Below are positions 1 to 12,800 of a DNA stretch of 42,574 nucleotides, in pieces. Positions within the stretch are counted from its first letter, which is position 1, and each line of letters starts with the position of its first letter. The stretch comes from Mesorhizobium tianshanense. Lineage in GTDB: Bacteria > Pseudomonadota > Alphaproteobacteria > Rhizobiales > Rhizobiaceae. The DNA lies in assembly GCF_007830515.1 (NCBI RefSeq), contig NZ_VLKT01000057.1, forward strand, positions 1-42,574, written 5' to 3'. The notes beneath the pieces were generated by a model that saw only the letters and a program-made list of their open reading frames with translations, searched no databases and was not told the origin of the DNA. The position numbers and the translations under genes were made by a program.

Positions 1-717
1 GACTTCGGTCAGGCATATTACCAACGCGTTCGCACAATCCTGGCCGAGATAGACGCGGCGGAATCTCTTGCGCAAGAGAGTCGGGCGGTGCCTCGGGGCC
101 GATTGCGGATAAACGCTCCGGTGACTCTCGGCGCTCACGAGCTTGCCCGCGTCTTGCCGGAGTATCTCGCCAACCATCCCAAGGTCGAAATCGAGTTGAC
201 TTTGGCGGATCGGCTCGTCGATCTGGTCGACGAGGGATACGACGCCGTGTTCCGCACTGGGCCACTAGGGGACAGTGGCCTGATCGCGCGATAACTGCGG
301 CCGATGCGTTTCGTCCTTTGCGCGGCGCCATCCTATATCGCACAGCGCGGCGCCCCTATATGCCCAGAGGACCTTCGCCATCACGAATGTCTCGGCTTCG
401 CCTACGGTTTCACACGCGACCGTTGGCGCTTCACAAGCCCGGACGGTGAGGAGGAAATCGACGTGAAGTGCCGCACCGTTGCCAATAACGGCCAGGCACT
501 CCTGACGCTCGCACTTGCTGGTCTCGGTGTGCTGATGCAGCCGGAGGCGCTTGTCCGGGAGGCATTGTCGACCGGCGATCTGGTCCCCCTACTGGCTGAC
601 TACGCCGTTCCAAGCCGGCCGCTTCACATCCTCTATGCACCGGATCGGCGGATCACGCCAAAGCTGCGGTCGTTCCTGGATTTTGCGGTCGAAAAATTCA
701 GCCGGGAGGAGCGTTGA
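1..717 (+). pseudogene. LysR-family transcriptional regulator, 5' cut by window edge and broken by an in-frame stop
   Basis: The frame is open from base 1 and encodes the linker and effector-binding domain of a LysR-type regulator: a PRGRLRINAP segment starts the domain, followed by LPEYLANHPKVEIEL and, later, a RHHECLGFAYG segment. The DNA-binding N-terminus lies outside the window. A TAA codon at 292-294 sits between LIAR and LRPMRFVLCAAPSYIA, in the same frame on both sides, so a single base change (for example from GAA) would explain the break. The second half could only be made from an internal ATG at 304 and would lack the helix-turn-helix. The gene converges on the serine hydrolase gene. 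I read it as a nonsense-mutated pseudogene unless the stop is a sequencing error. Confidence 0.8.
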
Positions 718-1054
718 GGCCGTGCAAAGGGGCTTCGATGGTGCGTGGCACGACCGTCGGGTAGGTTGTGGATACGTGTAAAAACCGGTCACAAGGGCTT
801 TGCCCACAACTTCCTTGCTGGCGTCTGTATCAGCAACCGTCGGCTATGAGCTCATTGAGCCTTCAAGAATCTTGCATCACCGGGCATCCACACAAGACCG
901 CTGGATGCTCGCACAACAGGGCGCCTGCTGGCGCCGGGGGTGCCCCACGCTGTGGATATGCCGGAGGTGGTACGGCGCGGATGCTGATGATCTTCCAGCC
1001 CTCGGGCTTCGACCTGTTTCTGGCTGAGCTGCTCCACCCGGCGCGCGGAAAATC
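718..1054. other. Intergenic region between converging genes
   Basis: About 340 bases lie between the 3' ends of the broken LysR gene and the serine hydrolase gene. The short open frames here have no recognisable domains or ribosome binding sites. I see no strong terminator hairpin, repeat or RNA gene. Confidence 0.5.
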
Positions 1055-2224
1055 TCAAAGACTTTCGTACACTGCTTTCTCAAAGCCGGCGAACAGCGGA
1101 AGGACATGCGGGTCGGCGAATGGCAGAATTTGCGTCATCACTAGTCCGCCAACCTTGGCGGTCGGATCGACCCAGAAATAGGTGTTCGCTAGCCCCGCCC
1201 CGGCAAGACCGCCGGGATTGCGTCCCTCCTTGGTCTTCTGCGTATTGATCATGAAGCTCAGCCCCCATTTCTTATCCTGTTCGGTATAGAAATCCACATT
1301 GTTGGTCACGGCTGGGATCGCCGAATGCATCTTGGTCATATTCAGCCCGCCCATATTATTCTGCCCCATAAGGTCCACGGTTTCCGGCTTGAGCACTTGG
1401 TTACCGTTGATTTTGCCGCGATTGAGGAGCATGCGGATGAAAGCGCCATAGTCGGAGGCAGTACCATAGAGCCCACCGCCGCCCATTTCGAACTCTGGCT
1501 CCTGCGGAATTTCGAATGGCATGACATCGAAGCTGTTAGGCGAGGAGCGTGCATGCAATGCCACGAGGCGCTTACGCTGGTCGTCTCGTAACTTGAACGA
1601 CGTATCCGTCATGCCAAGAGGCGAAAACATGTTGTCTTGCAGATAGGAACCGAGTGCCTTGCCGCTGGTTGCTTCCACCGCCTTACCAACAAAATCTATG
1701 CCGATGCCGTATTCCCATCGTGTCCCAGGATCACTGGTAAGCGGGATTGTCAGCGCCTTGTTCTCACAGCTAATAATACCAGGGTTCTGGGTGTGCTCCA
1801 TATAGCGAACCATGTCGGCATTCCACATGTCGTAGCAGAAGCCGGACGTGTGGGTCATCAATTGCCGCAACGTGATCGGCCCTTTCGCAGGCCGCAGTTT
1901 TGGTGTTCCGTCTTTGTCGAAGCCTTCAAGCACTTTTGGCGATGCCAGATCGGGAAGCAGTCCCCCGATCGGTTCGTCGAGCGAGAGTTTCGCCTGTTCG
2001 ACCAATTGCATCGCTGCCGCGGCAGTGATCGCCTTGGTCATCGACGCAATCCAGAAAACGCTGTCGACATTCATTCGATCATCTTTAGTGAAGTCGCGGC
2101 GGCCAAACGCTTCGTGATAGATTGGCCCGTCTTTTTTTGTCGCAAAAGCGACAATACCGGGCACCTCCCGAGCATCGACAGCCGACTGCAACAAAGACGA
2201 TGGGCTATGTGTAGCAAAATCCAT
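1055..2224 (-). CDS. Serine hydrolase, class C beta-lactamase / EstB-like family
   Basis: A 389-residue protein of the beta-lactamase-related hydrolase family (PBP4*/EstB type). The catalytic S-x-x-K motif is SMTK at residues 61-64, in the usual context FWIASMTKAITAAA. A RQLMTHTSGF segment follows, as in this family. The tyrosine motif region is WEYGIGID rather than a classical YxN. The C-terminal GGLAGAGLANTYFW segment replaces the KTG of true beta-lactamases, which points to an esterase or peptidase rather than antibiotic resistance. No clear signal peptide is seen, so a cytoplasmic enzyme is likely. The gene stands alone on the minus strand. The ATG fits the start of homology, though only a weak GAGA-like ribosome site precedes it. 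The substrate is unknown. Confidence 0.85.
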   Translation of the reverse strand: MDFATHSPSSLLQSAVDAREVPGIVAFATKKDGPIYHEAFGRRDFTKDDRMNVDSVFWIASMTKAITAAAAMQLVEQAKLSLDEPIGGLLPDLASPKVLEGFDKDGTPKLRPAKGPITLRQLMTHTSGFCYDMWNADMVRYMEHTQNPGIISCENKALTIPLTSDPGTRWEYGIGIDFVGKAVEATSGKALGSYLQDNMFSPLGMTDTSFKLRDDQRKRLVALHARSSPNSFDVMPFEIPQEPEFEMGGGGLYGTASDYGAFIRMLLNRGKINGNQVLKPETVDLMGQNNMGGLNMTKMHSAIPAVTNNVDFYTEQDKKWGLSFMINTQKTKEGRNPGGLAGAGLANTYFWVDPTAKVGGLVMTQILPFADPHVLPLFAGFEKAVYESL

Positions 2225-2475
2225 GGATGTCGTTCTCGTTATTTTCTAATTCTATTGTCGTCGACCATTGTTAGGCATAGACAAACGCGTTTCTAGTGGG
2301 AGTATATTGAAAATACGTGCAAAATGTTGTCGCGAAGATTTCGTCTTTGCCGCGCGTGTATGCTTGGTGATGTCGCCGACTCGGCCGCGACTTACTCTCC
2401 GGCCGAATTTCTCGTGAATATCGCGGATACTGAGATTGGTTGAGACGGCAGGCGCCTCGCGCGTTGCGGCTGCTT

Positions 2476-2949
2476 TCATACCTGCGGTGACGCGCATATG
2501 ACGCGTGTGAGGAGCTGGGCAGTCGTTATCATCTGAGCGAAACCGATTTTGTCTTCGTCCGCAGCAAGGCTCGTGGCGATGCCGGCCGGCTGACTCTGGC
2601 GGAGCGCTGAAGGCGCGCCAGGATTTGGGGTTCTTTCCGGCGCCGAATGATCTCCACATCGAGACCATCGCGCATTTGGCGTCGCAACTCGGGTTGGCTG
2701 ATCCGCCAGGCACTCATTCGCACTCACTCGCTCGTTTGACCGGACTGGCGAGTTCTGACGGCCGAAGCCTGAGGCTCTAATTCCGTATTGACCGTAGACG
2801 TTCCCTAATGAGTCAATGTTGACAGTCATCGTGGATCCACGTTGATTGGTGCTCGAAGTCGCGCCAATACTTGAAAAATCTTTGAATTGGCTTGCGTCGA
2901 AAGCCAAAGCTGTAAGAAGGAAAGCTGCTGCTGCAATGGCGCGGGTCAT
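2476..2949 (-). CDS. Possible small secreted protein, probably truncated by a transposase remnant
   Basis: The start is convincing: GGAGGAAGATCT precedes the ATG, and the first ~20 residues (MTRAIAAAAFLLTALAFDAS) look like a signal peptide. Residues up to about 60 (TVNIDSLGNVYGQYGIRASG) read like a small exported protein. After that the frame is low-complexity and lies antisense to a Tn3-transposase-like remnant, so the real gene was probably cut there and the C-terminus is read-through. I do not recognise the family. The N-terminal part is more reliable than the rest. Confidence 0.35.
   Translation of the reverse strand: MTRAIAAAAFLLTALAFDASQFKDFSSIGATSSTNQRGSTMTVNIDSLGNVYGQYGIRASGFGRQNSPVRSNERVSANECLADQPTRVATPNARWSRCGDHSAPERTPNPGAPSALRQSQPAGIATSLAADEDKIGFAQMITTAQLLTRVICASPQV
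2491..2780 (+). pseudogene. Frameshifted remnant of a Tn3-family transposase N-terminus (DUF4158-like)
   Basis: Frame 1 gives RYHLSETDFVFVRSKARGDAG, which resembles the start of Tn3-family TnpA (consensus like RYTLSEADLAFIRRRRGDANR). Near 2600 the match moves to frame 3, giving LKARQDLGFFPAPNDL and then IAHLASQLGLADPP, as in the following part of that domain. The two frames together cover only ~90 residues, with nothing of the catalytic core. It overlaps, in antisense, the tail of the possible secreted-protein gene. Assignment rests on pattern memory and is tentative. Confidence 0.4.
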
Positions 2950-3600
2950 AGATCTTCCTCCGTTTATGGGGGATGGGACAGTCGTTTCAAGGGAAGCGAG
3001 ATTCTTACCTCCCCCTCGATTTCACTAGGGAAGGGGACAACGTCTGCGTCGTCGATCATGAAAGGTGTGATTGTCAGCCGTCTTTCGAACAGGTCTGTAA
3101 TCGATCAGCGTATCATTTGGACTTTTCAATGTAGACATCAAACCGGCTCCGTTGGCGTGAATGTCGCAACCGGATCAGCAAGAGTCATGCCAGCTAGAGA
3201 AACCTTCAATTTCGATGCGTTCTTCATGTCTTGCGCTTAGCGATGCCGCCACTTTTGTCGGGTTTTCCTCCAAATTTGTCGGGTTCCTCCAAGAGAATTG
3301 GTCGAAAATTCCTTCGTCTATTGGTTATCCAGATTGGGAGACGGAAACCGCGAATACCTCCTCATTACGCGTCCTTGAGCCGGAGGTGTCGACTCGACCT
3401 ACGCGACCTCGCCCTTCGCGCCGCGCCAGCTTTTCGAGCGGCCCCACTTCGGGCTGCGCAGCGCGACACGGGCAGGGGCCCTTCGCCCCTGCCGTCAAAT
3501 GCTGGAACGCTCTCCAGGGTTCACCTCTAGGACCGCCTGGTCGGCCTTTTCATTCATAGTGTTTGCCTTTTCGGCTCTCCTTGATTAAGTAGCCTTGGTT
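2950..3600. other. Gene-poor region with a tandem repeat and a GC-rich hairpin
   Basis: No open frame here has a recognisable domain. The stretch holds a two-copy tandem repeat (3254-3292), a segment resembling a leader sequence of the downstream ICE backbone (3424-3447 against 21567-21590), and a perfect 9-bp hairpin GGCAGGGGC/GCCCCTGCC at 3471-3493. No T-tract follows that hairpin. Confidence 0.5.
3254..3292. repeat. Two-copy tandem repeat with a 21-bp period
   Basis: TTTGTCGGGTTTTCCTCCAA at 3254-3273 is followed one base later by a near-identical copy, TTTGTCGGGTTCCTCCAA, at 3275-3292. Copies about two helical turns apart are typical of binding sites for a regulator or a transposase. The nearest genes are the minus-strand small secreted protein (~300 bases away) and the riboswitch-controlled operon. 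Confidence 0.75.
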
Positions 3601-3615
3601 TGTTACGTAATAACA
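3601..3615. promoter_or_regulatory. Zur-box-like palindrome
   Basis: TGTTACGTAATAACA is a perfect inverted repeat TGTTA-N5-TAACA. This is the core layout of known Zur operators (TGTTA-N5-TAACA in the E. coli consensus). It lies ~80 bases before the cobalamin riboswitch, a sensible promoter position for the transporter operon. Zinc control is inference from motif shape only; the -35 and -10 boxes could not be assigned firmly. Confidence 0.4.
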
Positions 3616-3692
3616 TAACTAACCTGTAAGAGGCACAAAGATGTTGGGCTCGGAAAGGCACCGCTTGATGCGAGCCAGGGGATTGGTTAGAA

Positions 3693-3867
3693 ACGGGTGT
3701 CGGTTTCCGTAAGGAAATAACAGGGAATTCGCCGCGGCTTGCCGCGACACGAAACTGCCCCCGCAACTGTAGGCGGTAAGTCCATCTCGATCACGCCACT
3801 GGGATTAGCCCCCGGGAAGGCCGAGAGGGACGATGACCCGTCAGTCAGGAGACCTACCGACACCCGT
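3693..3867 (+). promoter_or_regulatory. Adenosylcobalamin riboswitch
   Basis: A clear AdoCbl riboswitch. P1 is a perfect 11-bp helix, ACGGGTGTCGG (3693-3703) with CCGACACCCGT (3857-3867). Inside are the conserved blocks in order: CCCCCGCAACTGTAGGCGG, GCCACTGG, GGGAAGGCCGAGAGG, GACGATGACCCG and the B12 box AGTCAGGAGACCTACC (3843-3858). It precedes a BtuFCD-like operon. In this family cobalamin binding lowers expression of uptake genes. The GC-rich stretch after it (~3875-3900) includes GGGGAGG before an ATG, which suggests translational control by masking the ribosome site. Confidence 0.95.
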
Positions 3868-6800
3868 AACTTAACGCGCCGGGCGGGGTGTCCGGGGAGG
3901 TTGTCGATGACGCTACCAAAACGTGAAGTGCAGCCGCATCTCGTCCGTTGCGACGCGATGACGATCATTGCCGTCCTGACCCGAATCCTTCGATCCCTGC
4001 CAGCAACCGATCGGAGATGTTCGCGCCATGACTGTTTCAAGCCTTGCGCTTGCCGCTGCTAGCTTCGCTTTCCTCACGGCGGTCGCAGCGGCCGAGCCGA
4101 CCAAGTATCCGCTGACCCTCGAGAATTGCGGGGAGACGCTGACCTTCCAGAAGGCGCCTGCGTCGACCGTTACGGTCGGCCAGGCGGCGACCGAAGTGCT
4201 TTACTCACTCGGCCTAGGCGACAAGGTGACCGGCACCTCGGTCTGGTTCAAAGAGGTGCTGCCTGAGTTCAGAGAGGTCAACGACCAGGTCGAACGGCTG
4301 GCCGACAACGATCCGAGCTTCGAAAGCGTGGTCGCAAAGAGGCCGGAACTGGTGACCGTTCAGTTCATCTGGCATGTCGGTCCTGACGGAATCGTCGCGA
4401 CCCGAACCCAGTTCCATGACGTCGACATACCGACCTATGTGCTGCCGGCCGACTGCGTCGCGAAGGACAATACGGTCGGCGTCGACGGCACGCGCAGCGA
4501 GCTCTTTTCGACCACCACTATCCATCAGGGCATCCGCGAACTGGCGCAGATCTTCGACATCCAGGGCAAGGGTGCGGAACTCGTCGCCAGCCTGGCGGAG
4601 CGCGAGAATGCCGCCGTCGAACGTGCCAAGGCGCTCGACCTCAAGGGCGTCTCGGCGGTCTTCTGGTTCTCCAGCGCCGAGATGGACATCGACCCCTATG
4701 TCGCGGGCCGCAAGGGCGCACCAGCCTACATGATGGACAAGCTCGGCATCAAGAACATCATCGAATCCGACGAGGAGTGGCCAGTTGTCGGTTGGGAGAC
4801 CATCGCCAAGGCCAACCCGAAGCTGATCGTCATCGCCAAGATGGATCGCCGCCGTTTCCCCGCTGACGACTACGAGAGGAAGCTGGAGTTCCTAAAATCC
4901 GATCCGGTCGCGAGCCAGATGGACGCGGTCAAGAACGACCGCATCGTCGTGATGGACGCACATGCGATGGATGCGACCATCCGCACGATTGCCGGCATCG
5001 AGGTGCTGTCGAAGTCGCTCAAGGATTTCGGATTGGCACAGTGAGTCTAACCGCCTCGCAAGAGATCTACGTCTCCCGGCTCGGTCGGGGGACGCTCGGT
5101 TTCGCCGCGCTCGTCGTGGCGGTGCTCGCCGGAATCTGCATCGGCGAGACGCCGATCCCTGTCTCGATCGTCCTGCAGACTCTGGCCAACAGGATCTTTG
5201 GTTCGGCCTACGTGCTCGACCCGATCGACATGGGGGTCATCTGGAACTACCGCCTGCCGCGTGCAATCATCGCGGCCTGTTGCGGATCTGGCCTGGCAAT
5301 CTCCGGCATGGTGCTGCAGTCGCTGCTGCGAAACGCGCTGGCGGACCCGTATCTTCTCGGCATTTCGGCCGGTGCCTCGACCGGCGCGGTGGCCGTGACT
5401 GTCGCCGGCATGGGCGCCGGCGCGATTTCGATGTCGCTTGGAGCCTTCGTTGGCGCCGTCGTAGCCTTTGCCCTGGTGGCGATAATGGCGCGCGCGGCTG
5501 GCGGTGGCGTTACGTTGCACGGCACCGGACAGATTGTGCTCGCGGGCATAGCCGGGTCGCAGCTCTTCAACGCGCTGACCTCCTTCATCATCACCAAGTC
5601 GGCCAATGCCGAGCAAGCGCGCGGTATCATGTTCTGGCTGCTGGGCAATTTGAGCGGCGCACGGTGGCCCGACGTTTGGCTGGCGGTCCCGATAGCCCTG
5701 GTCGGGCTAGCCGCTTGCATCTGGTATGCGCGCGCTCTCGACGCTTTCGCCTTCGGCGCCGAGTCGGCGTCATCGCTGGGAATACCAGTTCGCAGAGTGC
5801 AGGTCGTCCTCATCGGCTTCACGGCGCTGGTGACGGCGGTGATGGTGAGCATCGTCGGCTCGATCGGCTTCGTCGGGCTTGTTATCCCCCATGCGGCGCG
5901 GTTTCTCGTCGGCGTGCGCCACGGGAGGCTGGGGCCGGCGACGGCGCTCATCGGTGCGGTGTTCCTCATCACCGCGGATGTGCTCTCACGCACCATTATT
6001 CCCGGACAGGTCCTGCCGATCGGCGTCATTACAGCACTCGTTGGAGCGCCGGCTTTCGCGGTCATTCTGATCCGCGGGCGGCGCGCGCCATGATACTGGA
6101 AGCACACGGTCTCGGCTGGTCAGTGCGAGGGAAACCGATCGTCACTGGGGTCGATCTCGTGGTGAACGAGGGTGAAACGCTCGGTCTCGTCGGGCCGAAC
6201 GGCTCCGGCAAGTCGACAATGATGAAACTGCTGGCAGGCATCCGACAACCGACGTCAGGCGACGTTCGCGTCAAGGGTGAGGCGCTTCGCGCGATGCCGC
6301 GCCGCGCGGTCGCCCAACTGATCGCCTTTCTCGAACAACAGGCAGAGACCACTGAGGCCATCACCGTGAAAGATGCGGTCGACCTTGGCCGCACGCCGTG
6401 GCTGACGCCGCTGCAGCCATGGTCGCCGAAAGACGACCTCATCGTGGCGCAAGCGCTTGCCGACACCGACATGGAAGGGTTCGAGCGCCGTTCCTGGGCA
6501 ACCCTTTCCGGTGGGGAGCGCCAGCGTGTCCACCTAGCCAGGGCGCTCGCGCAGCAGCCTCAGATCCTGCTTCTCGACGAGCCCACGAACCACCTCGATG
6601 TCCAGCACCAGCTCTCGATCCTCGACCTGGTCGCGAAACTGCCAGTCACATCGGTTGTCGCGCTGCACGATCTGAACCAGGCGGTCTCCTGCGATCGCGT
6701 CGGCGTGCTGTCGGGCGGCCGGCTCGTCGCGCTAGGCCCTCCGCACGAGGTGCTGACTGTCGAGCGGATCGGCGCGGTGTTCGGCGTTCGCGCAAGCATT

Positions 6801-9800
6801 CTCACCGACCCGGCAGACGGCACGCACATGTTCCGCTTCCATCCAGCTTCCTGAAAGGAAACCCATGCGCTTGCAAATTCTGACCCTGTTCCTGTCGCTG
6901 GCAACGTCGTCCGCCTGTGCCGAGACGCACGACATCAAGATGCTCAACCGCAATGAGACGGGCCCGATGGTCTACGAGCCTGACTTCGTCCAGATCGCGC
7001 CGGGCGACACCGTAAAGTTCATCGCGGCCGCAAGCGGCCACAATGCCGCGACGATCGACGGCATGGTCCCGGACGGTCACCCCGACTTCAAAGGTAATGT
7101 CGCTTGGCAGTTAACCGCGAGAATGCGGTCGTTTCCTTACAGTTTTCCATTTAACCGTAAGAATCTGATAGACATGATTCTCAAATTAACTGCCTCTGTG
7201 AGGCGTACGGGTGTTTGCCAGCCTGTGCGATCAGCTTCTCGGCGGCGTAGCTGAATCGGGTCATGTTGTCGCCAAGCGTGTGACGGCGGAGCATTCGGAG
7301 CATCTCAGGTCCGGCGCGTTTAACGATGGCCACACCCGTCAATAGGCTTGCCCGCAGGTGGAGCGGCAGAATTGGCCTTGCAGGTGTGGAAAGGTCCACC
7401 CGTTCTGCGGCGACCACGCGATCGAGATCGGGGATGATGACGCCGAGGACGCGGAAGAGATAGAGCTCATGCTCTGATGGCACGGGGAATATTATCCGCC
7501 GCATGAGCAGCAGTCGGGCGATTTCAGTTGGCGAAGCCCAGGTCCGAGCGCCGCGCTCGATCTCATTGTCGAGCAGCTTCTCGCCCCGTATTGCCATGCT
7601 ATGGTAATGCCGGAAAGGAGAGGGGACTTCGTGCCCATCTCGGTCTCGTAGGAGCTCTCCACAGCGAGAGCATGTGATCCGCCAGCCCAGCAGCTGGCTT
7701 CGCAGCACGGGTAGGGGCGTCGCATGGATAGGATTGCAGATTGTGCAACGCTGCGACGATCTCACGGCGATCCATCGATGAAACGGCTGCGGGACGTTGG
7801 TGAAGGTCATACGACGTATGTCAGCCGGCTCTGCAGCGAACATGTTGGCAAGGCGAACTTGCTGGTCTTCAGCCAGATTGAGGTCAGCTGCTCGCAACGA
7901 TGCGGCCTCTGGCAAGCAATGCCGAAGCATGACGAGCGGCGGCACTGCGTAGAAGTCGGCATGACGTCCGATCCAGGACGACAACAACTCATCCCGATGC
8001 GGCTTGAAGCAGACCGGAAGTCTTGAGGGCGGGAATCCGGCGCTGGTGAAGCGGCTCATGCAAATGCGGCTTCGGCGTCGAACTCCGGTACCCAACGCTC
8101 AATTGCTTCATCCGTGACCTGCTCGGCCCCAGCCTCAACTGCCTCGACGGCAAGGCTGTTCATCATGTGGAATATGTTGGCGGTGATGCCCTCGGTGATC
8201 TGCAGTATTCGCCGCAATGACTTCGGCGTCAGAACAGACGGCTTTCGCAATGGCGTGTTGCGCAGGATCGACGTCACAAGTGTCTCAAACTGCTCATTTG
8301 CCGCCCATCGACTCAAGGTGAACTGCTCGAACCGTCGCGCGAGCTGGACATCACCTCCGATAGCCTCGCGGGCTTCGTTGACGCCGAAGCAGACAAGTGA
8401 GATCTGCAGGCGATTGCTGAGAAAGCGTAGCGTGTTGAGGACGATGCGTTGCTCCCGGTACGTGCCGGCCAGGATATTGTGCACCTCGTCGATGACGAGA
8501 ACCTGGACACCAATTGCTTCCATAATGCGAAGGGCGGCTTGTTCCATCTGGGCGATGTCGGCGCGCGGGCGCTGTGGCGCTCCAAGCAACGTCAGAAGTT
8601 CGGCATAGAACCGCCGTTCTCCTGGCCGGCTCGTCATCTCCATCGCCAGAACTGGCGTCTTGAGTATACCTGTCCTAAGATCGAAGCTTGGCGGATGATC
8701 GTCGCGAAAGCGCTTCATCAGCATGGTCTTGCCCATGCCGCTATCGCCATAGATGGCAACCGATGGCATCCTTGTGCCACGCGGATGATCGAGAAGCCGG
8801 TTCAGCCGTTCCAAAACTTGCTTGGCGCGGAGGTAGAGTACCCAGCGGCGTGCCTGGATGGCGCGAACGCGCCGCTCGTTATTCTCACCAAGCCAGTAGG
8901 CTGCGTCAGCGGTGAGATGGGAAATGTCATTGGCCATGGGGGTCAGTCGGTATCCTCGACAAAGGGTACGGGTTTGCTGGAATCGACGCCGCGAAGCGAG
9001 CCCCATTCACGGTCATCCACTCTTGGCTTGCGGCTGACAGTCTTGCCGCGCCGCGCTGCGGCAGTCATTCGTTGCGCATTGTCAATCAACTGGCGTCGGG
9101 CAATGGCGGTGCGCACTATTGTTCCCATATCGATTTCGCGCTTCCCCTTTGCCAACAACGAATCTCGCGATGCCTTGGCTTCGGCAAGCGTAATGGAAGG
9201 CAAGGTGATGTCGCCGTATCGGGCTTCCACGAAGTTGCCCGACAAACGCCGAACGAATATGCGCGACAAATCCCTGGGATCATATTTGATCAACAGGCGC
9301 CGCTTGCCGGTCCGTCCGACATCAGCGGCCAGCGCGGCGGACCAGTACCGCAGTCCGAAGATATGGATGCCGTTAGGCCTCAGTGTTCGTTCGTCTTCGG
9401 GCAGGAAGGTGAGCCAGAAGTGCATTCGATCCCGTGGAAGCCGTAACGGGATTGATCCCTCATACTCGCGCCATACAGCGATCGGCGGCCGCTTAAGGCT
9501 ACTGTGGATCGATTGATGGTAATCGCCGACGATATCGAGTGCGATGTAGCGCTCGAGTTCGCGCAACGTGAATGCCGAATGCTTGCGTGGATTATACTCT
9601 CCCAACTCATCAGGATTGCTGAATGTCGTGCCGGGGAGCAGATGAAGCTTGCCCATCTGTGTGCCGATCAGACGCTCGATGTGACCGCCGAACCGGGGTT
9701 CTCCCGGAGGACGCCAGTCGATTTCGATACCGGCATCCTCGCAACCACGCTGGAAGGCACGGCTGCGGAAGTCCCGGCCGTTGTCGACATGAAGTCGATC

Positions 9801-12800
9801 CGGCAGGCCAGCGACGGGCCACGGGTCCGCGATCTCGCGTTCGCGAAGCCACGCAGACTTGTCGAACACCGAATGCAACAGACATAGGCTGGTTGATAGT
9901 CGAGACGGCGCCGCCATAGTGAGATAGAAGCCGGTGACCATCCTGCTGCAAACATCCATGGCCAGCGTCAGCCAGGGCCGGCCGATCGGCTGGCGGCTTT
10001 CTTCATCGACGACAAAAATATCTGCCCTGGTGTGATCAATCTGAACGACCTGCAGCGGTCTCGAAACTTCGAACTTGCCCGGAACGGCAATGGTTGACTT
10101 CTCGATCTCCGCTTCACCGCGCGCTTTGGCGCGCTTGGCAAGATCGACGACTTCGATACGTGCGACGATCGTTCTCCGATGAGGCGTCGGCAAGCCCGCA
10201 ACGCGACAGCTGGAGTTTACCTCGCGCACGAGCGCCGATACGGATGGACGGGTCTTCTTCAGATAGAAACGTTTGATCTCCGCCCTGATAATGTCGTCGC
10301 GCGCCTCGTCGAGAACCCTGTGACCGGCCGGGCGACCGGCTTTGCGTCCGACAAGTGAGAGTACGGTCCCGCCTTCTCGAAATAGCTTTAACAACCGATA
10401 GGCCGATGCCTGGCTTAACCGAAGCTCGCCGGCAAGCTTGCGTATCTGGCCTGTCGTTGTCGGGCCAGACTCTCGACGCAGGAACTCACGGATCACGTCC
10501 GCCTTGCGGCACGCCTCATCCCAGTCAATGTCATCGATCTCATCGGCAAACGGCTCGGACATCGCGGCTCTCGGCGCAAAAACATGAGTACCATTATTCT
10601 CACATTAAGTGCCAAAATCAAGCGATAATTATCATAATTAACTGCCAATTATCAAATTAAGTGCTTGCGTAACTCATTGATACTATTGAATCTCGATTCT
10701 TGAGGTTTGATGGAAAGTCACACCTGGCCTGGAATCGAGATCCCCGCCAAATTCGAACCCACCATCGTGCGCGCTCCGCCGGCGCGCAGTCGGCACTGGG
10801 AAGAAAGCCGGCCGTCGGACGCGTCATCAAACCCACGCTGCTGCACCTTGCCGATAGGGTCGCCACACGCCTGCGCGCGAAGTCGCTTGGCGGCAGTACG
10901 GTCACAGTGCGCGTGCGGTTCACCGACCTGCGCGCCGTGACGCGATCCGTGACGCTCGATGTGCCGATCTCCGCCACGGTGATGCTGGCCGAGATCGGCG
11001 AGGAGTTGGTTCGCGCCGCGCTTGCCGATCATCCCGGAGAGCGGACGATCACGCTGCTGGCGATCTCGGTGTCACATCTCAGGTCGCAGCCCGAAATCCA
11101 GCTCGATCTCCCGCTTGGCCTTCCGGATGAAAAACGCAGACCCGGCGCCAGCAGAGGCATCGCCCGCTGGACCGCCGATCGCGCTGTCGACGCCATTCGC
11201 GAGCGTTTCGGATGGGCGGCCGTGGGCTACGGCTCCGCTGCTTTGGAGATCCCCGGTCGGTTCCCGACGCGTTCAGGGAGCTTGCCGAGAAAGATTTATG
11301 ACCGTGATCCGGGACGGCGGCCACATTCACATCGTCACCTTGGTGATAAAAATCTCACACTCGGTACCCAGTAGGGCACCGCTTAGTTCAATGACAAAGA
11401 TGTACATTGGGGAGGGGGCGGAGAATATTCTGTACTGCAATACTATGGCATTGCACCCAGATCGAAAGATAGTTTATTGAACCGTTCTTTCAGCCAAGAT
11501 TCAATTTTACTTACTCGCTCATCTAGCTCTAACTCGTGACCGTCCAGCTCCAGCTCCAGCTCCTGCAATGCATCCTTAATTGATCGCCAAGGTTGAGCAC
11601 TGACAGTACTCGCATCCAACCGTTTCGCAATTCCAGTTCGTATCCGTTCCCGTTCCTCCTGGAGAAGCAAATGTGGCGCTGATACATAAACGAGTCGCAG
11701 AGCCAACCGATGAAGTCGCCGGTCGTTAAAAGCGCGAGCGATTTCCACTCGTTGGGGCCAATCGGCCACTTGGAATGCCGCCATCAAAGTCTCGTCTGAT
11801 TTCGCTGGAAAGCCATCGAAGATCAGTTCTTCGAGCTCACCGGTGCCGGCTGGGTAGTCTGGCGCAGCACCGAGGTTGTGGACCAGTTGCGCGCAATATT
11901 CTTCATCGGCTTCAAGGAACGCAGACTGCGCAATTTCCTCGGCGCCGCATGCCATACTGAATTTCGTTGCGGCTTCTTCGATCGTGAAGATGATTGGCGC
12001 TCTGTTTAGAGCGATCCGGCGAACGAATTCCCGCATAGCATGGGGATCTTCAAAACTGCCTTGTGAGGCATCTCGGGATGAACGCCAATCGAATCCGAGC
12101 ATGACTACGGTGGCATGTGATGTGCGCACTCCTTTCTGGTCGATGCGCTGACCAAACCATACGGCTGACTTTCCTGTGACGTGCTCGAATACGAGTACAG
12201 GGCGACCGAATGACAAAGTCTCAGCCGTCCGGCTCTTAGACGCGCGCTGAATAAGCAACTGCCACAAGTCGGGCACCCTGTCGGCTAATAGCCGGGCAAG
12301 AAAGATGGTTGCTTCGACATCACCCATGGCATCGTGCGCCCGGTGAGAGTCGAAGCCGTTCAGCGGCGCCACTTGGTCAAGCTTGAAGCTCGGCCCGCCC
12401 TCTGCGCGCTTCGGCAATGCCAAAACCCCAGGCAGTAGATGGGCCGTTGCGCGGATAACCGGGAGCAAATCAAGCCGGGAATTCCCATTTGTAATCGTGA
12501 CGTAGGGAGGATGCAGCGTTTGCCAAAACGCCCGCTGTAGAAGTGGTTCGTCGAAGCGCATGGAATTGTAGCCGATGAACGTTGCTGGGCTCCACGTCCT
12601 AAGTCGCTCACAAATCGCTTCCATCATCTCAAGGAAGGTTGGAAGTCCGGGATCGGTAAGGCGATCCGGCTCAGTATCGGTAACGAGGAGCGCCATTGGC
12701 GACGGGATCACCCATGGCAGCAACTGGCATCGCATCTCGAGGCGATCTACCTCACGCAGCCGGTCATCTGTTAGCACCGCACCAAACTGGATAATCTGGT